This document shows positions 37,366 through 46,686 of a DNA stretch of 64,000 nucleotides, in pieces (the first letter of the stretch is position 1; every line of letters begins with the position of its first letter). The translations under genes and the position numbers were made by a program. The stretch comes from Aeromonas lusitana (GTDB taxonomy: Bacteria; Pseudomonadota; Gammaproteobacteria; Enterobacterales; Aeromonadaceae): assembly GCF_002812985.1 (NCBI RefSeq), contig NZ_PGCP01000001.1:1-64000 (forward strand), in the 5' to 3' direction. Below the pieces are notes generated by a model that was given only the letters and a program-made list of their open reading frames with translations, was not told the origin of the DNA and did not search any database.

Positions 37366-37523
37366 ACGTTCCCCTTCACTCGTCTTGTTATCGTTGTGCT
37401 TTCCCTGGGGAGAAAACGGGATGCCATGGCATCCCTCGCATTCGATAGTAGAGGCAAGCGGTGGGGCAGGGGAATAGGGGAAGAGTGCGTTTGCGCGTTT
37501 TTTCGCCGCTGGTCAGGCCGGAT

Positions 37524-39125
37524 TCAGGCCAGATTGACCTGATCCCGACCTGAGTGCTTGGAGCTGTAGAGCGCCTTGTCGGCGCGCTCGAACGCATCCG
37601 TGGTGTGATCTCCTTCCCTAAACAGGGTGGCACCGATGGAGATGGTGATCTCGACCCTGGCATCCCTGAATCGGAACGGGATGCTCTTGATGGTCTGGCG
37701 CAGGTTCTCCAGCGGTTTCTGGTACTTGTCCGGGTTGATGTTGGGCAACAGCACTACGAACTCTTCCCCGCCGAAGCGGGCGATGAAATCGGTGTCACGC
37801 AGGGCGCTCTGCAGCGCCTTGGCGACCACTTTCAACGCCTTGTCACCGGCCATGTGGCCGTAGTTGTCGTTGATGTTCTTGAAGTGATCTATGTCGATGA
37901 TGGCCAGACACAACGGGGTCTGGTAGCGCAGCCAGCGCTTGTATTCGAGCTCCAGCCGCTCGTCGAGGGCGGCCCGGTTGTGCACCTGGGTCAGGCTGTC
38001 GAGGAACAGCTTGTGCTTTTGAATGGTGAGCCGCTTCTTGTACTCGGCGGTCTCCTCCTTCATCAGCCGCAGCTTGGCCTCCATGTTCGAGAGGTGAGTG
38101 AGCAGGTGGCGCTCACGACCAGCCATGGTATCCCGCTCCTGCTGCAGGCGGCGAATCGCATCCAGGTGGCCGCTGATGGCCCCCTTTAGCGCCTGCGGGG
38201 AGTCATGCCGGGTCAGGGTGTGGTCGATGGCCACCAGCTCCCGCTCCAGTGCCTGGCCGCTGAGCGCAGTGGCATTTTGCAGCGCCCGGCCCTCGTCCAG
38301 GGATTCGGTAAAGTTGAAATGGACGGCGGAGAGGCTCTCGTTGAGGCTGCTGAGGAAGGCCTGGGATGATTTGCGCTCCTCCCGGGTGCCTTCGATGATG
38401 AGCTCGATGATCTGCAGGCAGATCTCGGCCAGCAGCGGCGGCGTGATGCCACCCAGTAACTGGCGACGAATGTCCGCCAGGCTCTCGCCGACGGCGCCGG
38501 CGAAATCGAGCTCTGTGATGAGGCGCTGCAACTCGTCGGCGATCTGGGCATGGGCTTTGACATCGAACGGATCGGCCGGGCCCGGGGTGGAGAGCTCGGT
38601 GGCGATCTCCTGGGCCGGCGCCAGCAGTGGCTGACGGGGCAGCAGCTGGATCTTGATGGCCTGCTGGTAGAACTCCAGCAAGCGGATCACCTTCTTCTGG
38701 TGATCGCCTATGCCATAGCCTTCGGGGCTTGCCAGAAATTCTTTCAGCGAGCGACGGGTCTCTTCCGGGAAGCCCTTGAGGGTCTTGAGCTGTTTGCTGC
38801 CGAGATCGATGGCGGCCCGGGTCAGGCTGATGGACTCCTCCAATGCGTTGCCATGTTGCTGCAACAGCTTCTCGATGGCGGCCAGATCGCCGTCGAGGGA
38901 CGAGAGCGGGGGATTGCCATCGAGTTTTTGCTTGAGCTTGGCGAGTCGGCTGTCCAGTTCCCGGTCGTGACCACGACAGGCCTGCATCAGCTTGCCGATA
39001 AACTGGATGCTGCGGGTGCGTTCGGCATCGGAGAAGCTAGCAATGCCATCGAGCTCCTGCTGTTTCTGCTGGAGGGATTCCCTGAGTCTTGCCAGTTGTC
39101 CTGTTACGGCAGCGATGTCATTCAT
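37524..39125 (-). CDS. Diguanylate cyclase with long helical N-terminal region
   Basis: A 533-residue cytoplasmic protein. Residues 1-370 are a helical, largely coiled-coil region without membrane segments or a named sensor. Residues about 370-533 form a GGDEF domain with the active motif GGEEF (about 452-456), preceded by RDTD (about 443-446), a product-inhibition I-site. DSLTQVHNRAALDERL starts the domain. It should make cyclic di-GMP and be feedback-controlled; the signal sensed is unknown. The next gene on this strand codes for a protein with a decayed GGDEF. Confidence 0.9.
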   Translation of the reverse strand: MNDIAAVTGQLARLRESLQQKQQELDGIASFSDAERTRSIQFIGKLMQACRGHDRELDSRLAKLKQKLDGNPPLSSLDGDLAAIEKLLQQHGNALEESISLTRAAIDLGSKQLKTLKGFPEETRRSLKEFLASPEGYGIGDHQKKVIRLLEFYQQAIKIQLLPRQPLLAPAQEIATELSTPGPADPFDVKAHAQIADELQRLITELDFAGAVGESLADIRRQLLGGITPPLLAEICLQIIELIIEGTREERKSSQAFLSSLNESLSAVHFNFTESLDEGRALQNATALSGQALERELVAIDHTLTRHDSPQALKGAISGHLDAIRRLQQERDTMAGRERHLLTHLSNMEAKLRLMKEETAEYKKRLTIQKHKLFLDSLTQVHNRAALDERLELEYKRWLRYQTPLCLAIIDIDHFKNINDNYGHMAGDKALKVVAKALQSALRDTDFIARFGGEEFVVLLPNINPDKYQKPLENLRQTIKSIPFRFRDARVEITISIGATLFREGDHTTDAFERADKALYSSKHSGRDQVNLA

Positions 39126-39210
39126 TGTTCAGGTCGCCCTGTTGTCATTATCGTTTTTGTATCGTCCAGCAACAGTAAGCCAATGAAAGACCCCGTTGAG
39201 TACCTCGTTG

Positions 39211-41481
39211 TCACGGATTATCCGGCGCTTTCGTCCGTGAAAGTGCAAGCCAATTAACCCATTGCTTTTCATGAGAAGAATTTACTTTTACCAGTCCCTT
39301 GTCAATTGCCATCAAGCAGCATTGCCACACATCGCCATTAAAAAATGCGGCCTGCTGGCAATCGATGGCGGCCAGCTCCAACCAAACACTTTGCTGGTGT
39401 TTTTCACTGAGTTGCATGGCCCCTGACAGTGCGAGATAGCAGAGGTCGAACAGGCCGTGATGGTCGAGCGCCGTCGCCGCTTTTGGCAGGAAGGGGTGGC
39501 TGACGATGCCGAGGCTGATGTGCCGGTCCAGGGCGTATTCGCAGGGGAAGGCGGCCAGGGTATCGAGCAGCTCCTGCGCCAGCTGATGCAGCTGGGCGAC
39601 GTGGCGCTGTGGCACCACATAGAGCAGGTGACCTTCGCGCAGATCATAGATGCGCCCATCTTGGGGGGTCAGCTGGTTGATGTAAGTGCCAAAGGCCTGC
39701 TCTATCTCGCGGCTGACCTGATAACCGTGTTGTTCCAGGCTGTTGACCAGGAAAGGCACCCGGAACAGCAGATAGTGCAACTTGTCGTCGAACTCGCCGT
39801 CGGTGCGATCGCTCAAGTACCAGCGCTCGGATTTTTGCTGGCGCTTGGCCATCTCTCTGGGCCAGCGGCTCATCAACCTCTGCCAGTTGGCCAGGCCGCT
39901 GCGTGGCTCGATGAGCAGGGCCTCTCTCAGCTGCTTGGCACTCAGACGGGCGACTCTCAGCTTGAGCCAGAGGGTGAAGAACAGATAGATGAAGAGTGCA
40001 AGCAGCAGACCGGTACTGACGCTGGACCAGAGATAGCGCTCCTGCTGGTGCTGGCTGATGTCGAGCTTCTGCTCCAGCTCCTTGACCTGCTGAGCCTGCT
40101 CCACCTGGGCATAGTTGTCACGGACCGCTTCCTGCTCCAGATCCAGCTGCTGCTGGCGCACCAGTTCACTGCGCTGGTGGAAGTTCTTGTAACTGTCGAG
40201 GGCTTGCCTCAGGTAACCCTTCTGCTCATAGGCGATGGAGAGCAGGCGGAAGATCTCGAACTGACGGCGGATGTCACCGAGCCGGTTGGCCAGGGTCAGG
40301 GCATTCTCCAGCTGCAAGATGGCAATCCCCGCCTCCTGCTGCTTGAGATGCAGCTCGCCGAGCAGCAGCAAGGTGTCGATCAGCGACTCCTTGTCATTGC
40401 CGAGTTCGTGGGACTGGCGTGCCGCGTTGAGGTAGTTGCGGGCCAGGCTCAGGTTGCCGGTCTGCAAATAGGTTTTGCCTATCTCGAACTTGAGGTGGGC
40501 TATCCGGGTGCGGTTGTTGCCCTCGTCGAGCAGGTCCAGGGCATTGAAGAAGTAGACCAGCGCCATGTTCATCTCCCCCTGATCCCGGTTGAGACGGGCC
40601 AGCACGATGAGTGCGTCGCTCAGCAGGGAGGGGTTGCCGAGGGCGTGGAAGTAGTTGGCGGCCTCGTTGGCGTATTGCAGCGCTTTCTGTGGCTCTTGCT
40701 CCTCCTGATAGAGGTTGACCATCTGGTTTGACAGCAGGCCGAGGAACAGCGGATCTTGCAGCCCCTTGGCCTGCTGCTGGGCATCTATGTATTCGCCAAG
40801 GGCGAGCTGGGGCTGGCCGAGCGCATGATAGAGATCCCCACCCACGGCACTGACCCAGGCCCTGGCCAGGGGATTGTTTGCCTGATCCGCCCAGGGATGC
40901 ACCTCCGTCAGCTGGCGTTTGGCCAGATCGAACTGCTGTGACTCTATGCTGGCGTTGATGTGCAGCAGGCGGCTGTAGACCTGTAGCTGGCTCTCTTTGA
41001 GGCTTGGGTTGGCCAGCAGCTTGTCCAGTTCATCGAGCAGGATGGCACTGGCGCCGTGGGATCTCTGCTGCATGTTTCTGCTGCGGATCTTGAGGTAGAG
41101 CCCATGGGCCTGCAGCTCGAACTGCTGTTCTTTCTCGGCCATGGCGATGCCCTCTTCGAGGGACTCCTGCGCGGCCTTGAACTGCCCCAGTTGCTGCAGG
41201 CACTCCCCCTTGAGCAGGTGGGCGCCGGTGGCCTGGGTCGCGGTACCATAGTTCAGGATCGGCTCGCGGTAGCCGTATTCCTGACGGTTGCTGATGATTT
41301 GCTTGGGATTATTGGCTGTGCGTTCGAGGAATGCTGTGGTGATCTGCACGCATCTGACGGGATCGGTTAACACCAGGGTTTGGGCCTGTTGCAGATCGAT
41401 AGACAACTGCTCCTTGGCCAGATCCAGATCCGGAGCCGACAGGGAGGACATCATCATTGCCAGAAAAAACAGTTGATTCAT
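39211..41481 (-). CDS. TPR-repeat membrane protein with degenerate GGDEF domain
   Basis: A 756-residue protein. It has an N-terminal signal-like segment, then about ten tetratricopeptide-type helical repeats in the periplasm (about 30-440), a coiled coil (440-475), one membrane helix (YLWSSVSTGLLLALFIYLFF, about 480-500), and a cytoplasmic domain. That domain begins IEPRSGLANWQRLMSRW, where active GGDEF domains read DPLTGLPNRRxL. At the active-site hairpin it has YDLREGHLLYVV in place of GGDEF, so catalysis is not expected. It may bind nucleotide or partners. Upstream of the diguanylate cyclase on the same strand (85-base gap), perhaps its partner. Specific function unknown. Confidence 0.75.
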   Translation of the reverse strand: MNQLFFLAMMMSSLSAPDLDLAKEQLSIDLQQAQTLVLTDPVRCVQITTAFLERTANNPKQIISNRQEYGYREPILNYGTATQATGAHLLKGECLQQLGQFKAAQESLEEGIAMAEKEQQFELQAHGLYLKIRSRNMQQRSHGASAILLDELDKLLANPSLKESQLQVYSRLLHINASIESQQFDLAKRQLTEVHPWADQANNPLARAWVSAVGGDLYHALGQPQLALGEYIDAQQQAKGLQDPLFLGLLSNQMVNLYQEEQEPQKALQYANEAANYFHALGNPSLLSDALIVLARLNRDQGEMNMALVYFFNALDLLDEGNNRTRIAHLKFEIGKTYLQTGNLSLARNYLNAARQSHELGNDKESLIDTLLLLGELHLKQQEAGIAILQLENALTLANRLGDIRRQFEIFRLLSIAYEQKGYLRQALDSYKNFHQRSELVRQQQLDLEQEAVRDNYAQVEQAQQVKELEQKLDISQHQQERYLWSSVSTGLLLALFIYLFFTLWLKLRVARLSAKQLREALLIEPRSGLANWQRLMSRWPREMAKRQQKSERWYLSDRTDGEFDDKLHYLLFRVPFLVNSLEQHGYQVSREIEQAFGTYINQLTPQDGRIYDLREGHLLYVVPQRHVAQLHQLAQELLDTLAAFPCEYALDRHISLGIVSHPFLPKAATALDHHGLFDLCYLALSGAMQLSEKHQQSVWLELAAIDCQQAAFFNGDVWQCCLMAIDKGLVKVNSSHEKQWVNWLALSRTKAPDNP

Positions 41482-41609
41482 TGGATTAAGAACAACACAG
41501 AGGTAGGGGCATGTTATCCAAGCCTACCCCTGTGCGTCCAGACTTAACTGACGGATGGCGTAATGGATGAGAGGCTCACAAGGCACCCTTCTCGCGGCAG
41601 TTCTCGCGT

Positions 41610-42458
41610 TTACTGACGGATAAGGCGCAGGTTGGCCGGTACCGGTTCCCAGTCGCTGCGGAACGGGTTGATGTCCAGCCCGCCGCGGCGGGTGTAGCGG
41701 GCATACACGGTCAGCTCGCTTGGGTGACAGAAGTGCTTGAGATCGATGAAGATGCGCTCGATGCACTGCTCGTGGAACTCGTTGTGCTGACGGAACGAGA
41801 TGAGATAGCGCAGCAGCTTCTCCCGATCCAGGCGCGGGCCGCGGTAATGGATCACGAGCGAGCCCCAGTCCGGCTGGCTGGTCACCAGGCAGTTGGATTT
41901 GAGCAGATGGCTGTGCAGCGTCTCTTCCACTATCTCTGTGCCCGCCGCGCCCTGCAGCAGGGTCTGGTCGAACTCATAGCCGTCAATCTCGATGTCCTGC
42001 TCATCGATGCACTCTCCCGGCAGGGTCGCAATATGATGAGGGGCCCGGTCGAGGGGGAATAGGGTGACGCTCACCTCGCCGCCGGCGCAGGCACTCAGAT
42101 CCTTGACCAGCAGTGCCTGGACCGCCGCCAGCGACTCACCACGGGTCTGGTTGAAGGAGTTGAGGTAGAGCTTGAATGATTTGGACTCGATGAGATTCGG
42201 GCTGGTGGCGGGCACTGAGACTTCGCCAACGGCCACCACGGGCTTGCCCTTGGCATTGAGCCAGGAGAGTTCGTACAGGGTCCAGACGTCACAACCCTGG
42301 AACGGCAGCGCCTCGCCAAGCCCCAGATCGTCACGGTTCAGGCTGCGGGGGACCGGTTGCAACAACTCTGGGGTGTACTGGCTGATGTAGGCCGACTGTT
42401 GACCCAGGCTCAGGCCCTGCAGCGCGCTGGCGCCCGCGTATCTCTCTTGTTTGCTCAT
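41610..42458 (-). CDS. queF: NADPH-dependent 7-cyano-7-deazaguanine reductase (QueF)
   Basis: Reduces preQ0 to preQ1 in queuosine tRNA-modification synthesis. It has 282 residues, the length of the large type II QueF of E. coli. The catalytic Cys sits in [16 protein letters not shown] (about residue 190), and the substrate-binding [16 protein letters not shown] motif precedes it. Start at 42458 ([16 protein letters not shown]), giving the E. coli-like N-terminus. Divergent from syd across 89 bases, the same arrangement as in E. coli. Confidence 0.95.
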   Translation of the reverse strand: MSKQERYAGASALQGLSLGQQSAYISQYTPELLQPVPRSLNRDDLGLGEALPFQGCDVWTLYELSWLNAKGKPVVAVGEVSVPATSPNLIESKSFKLYLNSFNQTRGESLAAVQALLVKDLSACAGGEVSVTLFPLDRAPHHIATLPGECIDEQDIEIDGYEFDQTLLQGAAGTEIVEETLHSHLLKSNCLVTSQPDWGSLVIHYRGPRLDREKLLRYLISFRQHNEFHEQCIERIFIDLKHFCHPSELTVYARYTRRGGLDINPFRSDWEPVPANLRLIRQ

Positions 42459-42547
42459 GCTTGTCTGCTCAGCTGTTTGATGGTGCAATAACCGGATTTT
42501 GCATTCGAACTTGCGGTTATTTTGGGCCGTTATTGTGGGGGATTTCG

Positions 42548-43096
42548 ATGTCGGATCAAGTCTTGTCTGCCCTTGAGCAGTTTTTTTTACGCTGGCAGTG
42601 CGATGGCGAGGCGCGGCGTGGCCTGCCCCTGTGCGAATGGGAAGCCGACTGGCGCTCTCCATGTGAGCTGGATGAGCCCAAGGAGGGGCGGGTGGCCTGG
42701 CGCCCGGTGCAGCGCACCGAGCCTGCGGATTTCACCGCCTTGAGCGAGGCGCTTGAGCTGACGCTGCATCCCGCCGCCCTTGCCCTGTTCGGTCACTGGT
42801 TCAGCCGCCCCATCCCTTGCTCGTACAAGGGGCTGCGCATCGAGCTCATACTGCCGTGGAATGAGGCGGATCTGGACCTGCTCAGGGAAAATCTCATCGG
42901 CCATCTGCTGATGCTGCGCAAACTCAAGCGCGCGCCGTCGCTGTTTATCGCCACCACCCGCAACGAGATGACCCTGATATCCCTCGACAACGAGAGCGGC
43001 CAGATCTGGCTGGAGTGGCTGGACTCAGGCCGCCGGTTGGTGCTGGCGCCCTCGCTGCCCGCCTTCCTCGCACGGCTGGAAACCCTGCCTCAGTGA
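42548..43096 (+). CDS. syd: SecY-interacting protein Syd
   Basis: A 182-residue cytoplasmic protein that binds SecY and, in E. coli, helps remove misassembled translocons. The N-terminal [16 protein letters not shown] and the [18 protein letters not shown] region match Syd. The concave acidic face is reflected in its many Asp/Glu residues. ATG at 42548; the frame is open upstream to 42461, but the shorter start fits the family length. A strong terminator follows 12 bases after its stop. Confidence 0.92.
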   Translation: MSDQVLSALEQFFLRWQCDGEARRGLPLCEWEADWRSPCELDEPKEGRVAWRPVQRTEPADFTALSEALELTLHPAALALFGHWFSRPIPCSYKGLRIELILPWNEADLDLLRENLIGHLLMLRKLKRAPSLFIATTRNEMTLISLDNESGQIWLEWLDSGRRLVLAPSLPAFLARLETLPQ

Positions 43097-43108
43097 GCCT
43101 CCAATAGC

Positions 43109-43145
43109 AGAAGGGCCTTGCCAGATGGCAAGGCCCTTCTTTTTA
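43109..43145 (+). terminator. Intrinsic terminator after syd
   Basis: A 14-bp perfect stem AGAAGGGCCTTGCC/GGCAAGGCCCTTCT with an AGAT loop and a T5 run. Confidence 0.93.
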
Positions 43146-43216
43146 TATCGTCGTTCGATGGCTGCAGGCACTTTTGTATCGTCGCCCTATGGCTGCAGGC
43201 GTTTTTATATCGCCAC
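43145..43216 (+). repeat. Two-and-a-bit direct repeats of about 33 bp
   Basis: Two copies of TATCGTCG-N2-C-N-ATGGCTGCAGGC followed by N2-TTTT (from about 43147 and about 43179), then a third partial TATCGCC at about 43208. They lie between the syd terminator and the next gene. Their role is unknown. Confidence 0.75.
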
Positions 43217-43237
43217 GATGACCGAGGACGCCGTGCC

Positions 43238-44023
43238 TTAATCCTTGAAATCCCAGGAGAGGTTGGAGACCAGCCGGCAGGGATCGCACTTGAAGTCGAA
43301 GATCTCGTGCAGCGGCGCTTCGAGTGCCCAGTCGCCGCCACAGCCGGGGCAGGGCCGCGCCCGCTCGGCCGCCGCATTCACACCTCCGACCCGGTAGAGA
43401 TAGTAATAGGTCGGGATACAGCTCCCCGCTTCCAGCCGTTTGGCCAGATCGCTGCCACGACGTTGCAACCGGCTGCCCACCTCGCCAATTTCATGGAGCG
43501 CCGCGTGCTCTGCGATGGAGCCGTTCATCTGCAACTGATCGCAGGCCTCCCAATCTTCCTGCCACTTGATGATCTGCTTTTGGTCGCCGTTGGCGACGGC
43601 GGGCAGCCGGTAGAGCGGGATGGGGGCGAAGTGATCACCGCAGCGCAGGGGCGAGCAGGTGTGCAGGAAGCTGGTGTAGAGCAGCATCCAGCTCGGGCGC
43701 TCGCCGCCGTGGCCGCAAGGATCCGTGCTGTCGGAGAGCAAGTCCATGCCCTGCAGGTGCAGCTTGGGCGCCAGCAACCCTGCCTGATGCAGGCCCTGCT
43801 CGGCCAGGGCGACCTGTTCGCTCTGGTTGTCCGGGTGCAGGCTGTCTTGCTCGGGGCAGACCACCCGGCTGATGAAGCAGCCATCCTGCATGCTGGTGGG
43901 AAATTCCCGTCCCAGGATCTGGCCCTGATAGCGCAGCATGTCCAGATAGTTGACGATGGCCCGCTCCGCCTCGCCGAGGGAGGTGTCGCGGTAGCATTCA
44001 AAGCAAAGTTCGAGGATGTACAT
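43238..44023 (-). CDS. DUF2310 zinc-ribbon-containing protein
   Basis: A 261-residue soluble protein. It ends with a zinc-ribbon-like motif CPGCGGDW...CDPC (four Cys, about residues 224-250), preceded by PTYYYLYRVGG. This fits DUF2310, described as Zn-ribbon-containing and possibly nucleic-acid-binding. Another Cys pair (CFECY) lies at the N-terminus. Specific function unknown. It lies 7 bases behind the small gene at 44031-44324, suggesting co-transcription. Confidence 0.85.
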   Translation of the reverse strand: MYILELCFECYRDTSLGEAERAIVNYLDMLRYQGQILGREFPTSMQDGCFISRVVCPEQDSLHPDNQSEQVALAEQGLHQAGLLAPKLHLQGMDLLSDSTDPCGHGGERPSWMLLYTSFLHTCSPLRCGDHFAPIPLYRLPAVANGDQKQIIKWQEDWEACDQLQMNGSIAEHAALHEIGEVGSRLQRRGSDLAKRLEAGSCIPTYYYLYRVGGVNAAAERARPCPGCGGDWALEAPLHEIFDFKCDPCRLVSNLSWDFKD

Positions 44024-44030
44024 GGCGGCC

Positions 44031-44324
44031 TTAGTCCGGTCGCTGCAACAGCAGGGCGGTGAGCCGGTCGACTTTCTGCTCGAGCCGGTTGAGCTGATCG
44101 CAGAGCTGCTGCAGGCTGACGGGCTCAGGCTGGGTTGCTGCGACGGGATCGGCGGCGGGGGCGGGCTCGGCCGGGTGAGGCTGCTGCTTCCACTGACTCA
44201 ATACCTTGAGCAGCTCGGCCATGGGCACGGGGTGACTGAGGCGGGCCTTGACCATGGCGGTGGAGGGGGTGATCCCCTTCGCACTCAGTTCGTTGGCAAT
44301 TCGGATGATCTCTTGGGCTGACAT
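44031..44324 (-). CDS. Small protein with N-terminal helix-turn-helix-like segment and C-terminal coiled coil
   Basis: A 97-residue protein. Residues 1-45 (IIRIANELSAKGITPSTAMVKARL) resemble the DNA-binding N-terminus of KfrA-like proteins. A Pro/Ala-rich linker follows, then a Leu-heptad helix (LQQLCDQLNRLEQKVDRLTALLL) that probably dimerises. I can name no family with certainty. Location before the DUF2310 gene (7-base gap) suggests a shared role. Confidence 0.7.
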   Translation of the reverse strand: MSAQEIIRIANELSAKGITPSTAMVKARLSHPVPMAELLKVLSQWKQQPHPAEPAPAADPVAATQPEPVSLQQLCDQLNRLEQKVDRLTALLLQRPD

Positions 44325-44430
44325 CTGGGCTTCTCACTGAGACCTGACTGGGGGCGTCTTGCTGCTGGCGTGGAGGCAAGGATCTTAATCAAAGCCTGCC
44401 CGTCAGGAAAGCAGGCTCGATAGAAGGCTC

Positions 44431-44667
44431 TCAATTTGTCTGGCGCAGCATCACATCCAGCTGATCGATGGCCTCCGACCAGTCGGAGTCATTCCAGAGC
44501 GCATCGCGCAGGAAACCGGCCTGGGCCGGGTTCCAGAAGTGGGCCTCGGGCAGCAGGGTCTGGTTGTCCAGGCTGTGCTCGCGGATGAAACGGTGCAGGC
44601 TTATTTCGTCATTGGCCAGGCCCAGTTGGGCGAACAGGGCGGGCATGTCGTGGGTCAGCAATTCCAT
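44431..44667 (-). CDS. DUF2789 family protein
   Basis: A 78-residue acidic helical protein. The pattern LFAQLGLANDEISLHRFI, then PEAHFWNPAQAGFLRDAL and DWSEAIDQLDVMLR matches DUF2789 proteins found widely in gamma-proteobacteria. Function unknown. A GGAGAGA ribosome site precedes the ATG. Confidence 0.85.
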   Translation of the reverse strand: MELLTHDMPALFAQLGLANDEISLHRFIREHSLDNQTLLPEAHFWNPAQAGFLRDALWNDSDWSEAIDQLDVMLRQTN

Positions 44668-44736
44668 CTCGTCTCTCCTTGGAGGGATTTTCGGAAATTA
44701 TAGCCAGCCTGCCCGTCCTTGCGCCTGCGCCCTGCG

Positions 44737-45033
44737 TCATGAGGGCAGACGATGCGCCGGCAACTCGACCCCGGCCACATGCAGCCCCTGCATGCAGAGC
44801 TGGCCCTGATAATGGCTCTCCCCGTCGCTGGAAAACTCGAACTCGTAATAGGTGAGCAGGCGTAGCGGCTTGTGCCCGAGCGCCCTGTGGGTGCGGGCCA
44901 GCGACAGCAACTGCAGATCGTGATGCTGACAGTAGCGGCGCATGTATTGCCAGGCGATCTCCGCCTGGCGGCGCTGCTGCCAGAAGGCCCCACCGATGAG
45001 GATGAGCAACAAGATTCCGAGCATTTCTCCCAT
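44737..45033 (-). CDS. DUF3301 family membrane-anchored protein
   Basis: A 98-residue protein with an N-terminal membrane segment (MLGILLLILIGGAFW) and a conserved cytoplasmic part (QRRQAEIAWQYMRRYCQHHDLQLL, then YYEFEFSSDGESHYQG). This matches DUF3301. The ATG at 45033 is chosen because the membrane helix begins there and AGAAGGAG lies upstream. Immediately follows the DUF3549 gene on the same strand; the two are neighbours in Vibrio and Aeromonas genomes as far as I recall. Confidence 0.83.
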   Translation of the reverse strand: MGEMLGILLLILIGGAFWQQRRQAEIAWQYMRRYCQHHDLQLLSLARTHRALGHKPLRLLTYYEFEFSSDGESHYQGQLCMQGLHVAGVELPAHRLPS

Positions 45034-45115
45034 CAACGGGCTCCTTCTGTGAGGTGAGAATGTTGGGTGTTGGCCGCTGGCGGCGCGCCCAAGGGGGCGC
45101 CGCCAGCGGCTCGGA

Positions 45116-46144
45116 TCAGGCCGAGGCGAACAGCCGGCCGATGGCCTGACCGAGCGCGTCGCTGCGCTCAGGGTCACGCAATCGTGCCAGCATATCATCC
45201 CGCATGGCGGGCAGGGTCACCAGCTCGGCAAACACCTGATTGAAGAACTGGCTGGGCTGCAACGCGAGCTGTTCCAGGAACAGGCTGAGCAGCTGGGGGA
45301 ATTTGAGATCGGGCCAGAGGCGACCGGCGATGGCGAGCAGCAGGGCCGGGCTCGGCTGGGTTTGCAGCAGGGTCAGCAGCTTGTTGGTGCGCAGGCTGTT
45401 GCCATTGCAGGAGGCCAGTGCCCGGCACAGGTAGGCCAGGGTCTCGGGGTCGGGCTCGGCGCACTCTTGCTCCTTGCCGATGCGCTCGAGCAGAGCGCCC
45501 TGGACGGCGGGCGGCAGGGGGGCGTTCTCCAGGCTCTGGCACAGGGCATAGAGGGGCTCTTTCGGCAGCCGTGGCAGGGCCTTGCACACCAGCGCCAGAT
45601 TGCGCTCGTCCTGCAGACGTTCGGCCAGGTCGGCGAAGCCCTGCAATCCCAGCGTCTGCCAGCCATCGTCCCCTGGCGCCGCCAGATAGTGACCCAGGGC
45701 GTCATAGTAGGCCGAGGGTGGCTGCTCCAGCTGACGTGCCAGCTTGGCGTGCAGGCTGGCCATCTTGGCTTCGGCGGGGCGGAAGGTGTAGGGGTTGTCC
45801 GCCAGTCGCTCGGCCTTCTCCTCATCCAGCTCGCCGGTCAGCTTGAAGCCCAGCGTCTCGACCACCTGATCCATGAAGTGCTTGGGACCGGCTGCCATCA
45901 GCAGGCCGCGCTCATCGAGCGCAAACTTGAGGAACCAGAGGTAGTGTTTGGCTTCCGCTGGCTGGAAGAAGTGCACACCGAGCCAGGCATGTTGCTGCAG
46001 TGGCCAGGGGTAGGGCTCTTGCTGCTGTTCGATGCGGGCGAACAGATCGCTTGGCAAGGGGCGCACCTGGCGGCCCATGTCGAACAGCTGGAACTGGGTA
46101 TCGGCCTGGGTCAGGAATTCGGTCAGGGTGTTGATGGCAGACAT
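45116..46144 (-). CDS. DUF3549 family protein
   Basis: A 342-residue cytoplasmic protein, N-terminus MSAINTLTEFLTQADTQFQLFDMGRQVRPL typical of DUF3549, followed by an all-helical repeat-like C-terminal half (about 150-342). Function unknown. The ATG at 46144 is preceded by a divergent promoter region shared with yqcC; the open frame to 46285 has no conserved residues. Probably one transcript with the DUF3301 and DUF2789 genes. Confidence 0.85.
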   Translation of the reverse strand: MSAINTLTEFLTQADTQFQLFDMGRQVRPLPSDLFARIEQQQEPYPWPLQQHAWLGVHFFQPAEAKHYLWFLKFALDERGLLMAAGPKHFMDQVVETLGFKLTGELDEEKAERLADNPYTFRPAEAKMASLHAKLARQLEQPPSAYYDALGHYLAAPGDDGWQTLGLQGFADLAERLQDERNLALVCKALPRLPKEPLYALCQSLENAPLPPAVQGALLERIGKEQECAEPDPETLAYLCRALASCNGNSLRTNKLLTLLQTQPSPALLLAIAGRLWPDLKFPQLLSLFLEQLALQPSQFFNQVFAELVTLPAMRDDMLARLRDPERSDALGQAIGRLFASA

Positions 46145-46350
46145 GAGGTGATCCGGCAAAGAGTGATGTCGGCGATTATAAGGAGGCTGCACCAGATAGC
46201 CAGCGATGGCGCCTGGTGGCGTGAAGGTAACGGCACCGTGGCAGCCATGCGGGGGGCGGTGTATAGTAGCGCCCCTTTTTGACAAGCCCGCTGGGTGAGT
46301 ACGCCGCCTGCCAGGCGCGCCGTGTGATGGTAATGAGAGAGGACGACGAG

Positions 46351-46686
46351 ATGAATCAATATTTGCTGGTAGCCGGCCTGCTGGGGGAACTCACCGCCGA
46401 GCTGCAACGCCTCGAGCGCTGGCAAGCCGATCACCCGGGTACCGAGGCGCTGGCAAGCGAGCTGCCCTTTTGCGTCGATACCCTGAGCTTCGATCAGTGG
46501 CTGCAGTTCGTGCTGATCCCGCGCATGGAGCAACTGGTGTTGCTGCAGGCCCCGTTGCCGACCAGCGTGTCCCTCTATCCCATGGCGAGTGAAGTCTACA
46601 AGGACGAGCGGGCCGAGGTGGAAGGGCTGCTGCGCCTCATCGCGCGCTTCGATCTGCTGCTCACCGGCAAGATAGTGGAGCAGTGA
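46351..46686 (+). CDS. yqcC: YqcC family protein
   Basis: A 111-residue helical protein of unknown function in the YqcC family. LSFDQWLQFVLIPRMEQL and LPTSVSLYPMASEVY are the conserved parts. It precedes truC, as yqcC-truC-yqcA do in E. coli. ATG at 46351 is the conserved start; an ATG six codons earlier is also open. The stop overlaps a 39-codon ORF (TGATG). Confidence 0.9.
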   Translation: MNQYLLVAGLLGELTAELQRLERWQADHPGTEALASELPFCVDTLSFDQWLQFVLIPRMEQLVLLQAPLPTSVSLYPMASEVYKDERAEVEGLLRLIARFDLLLTGKIVEQ

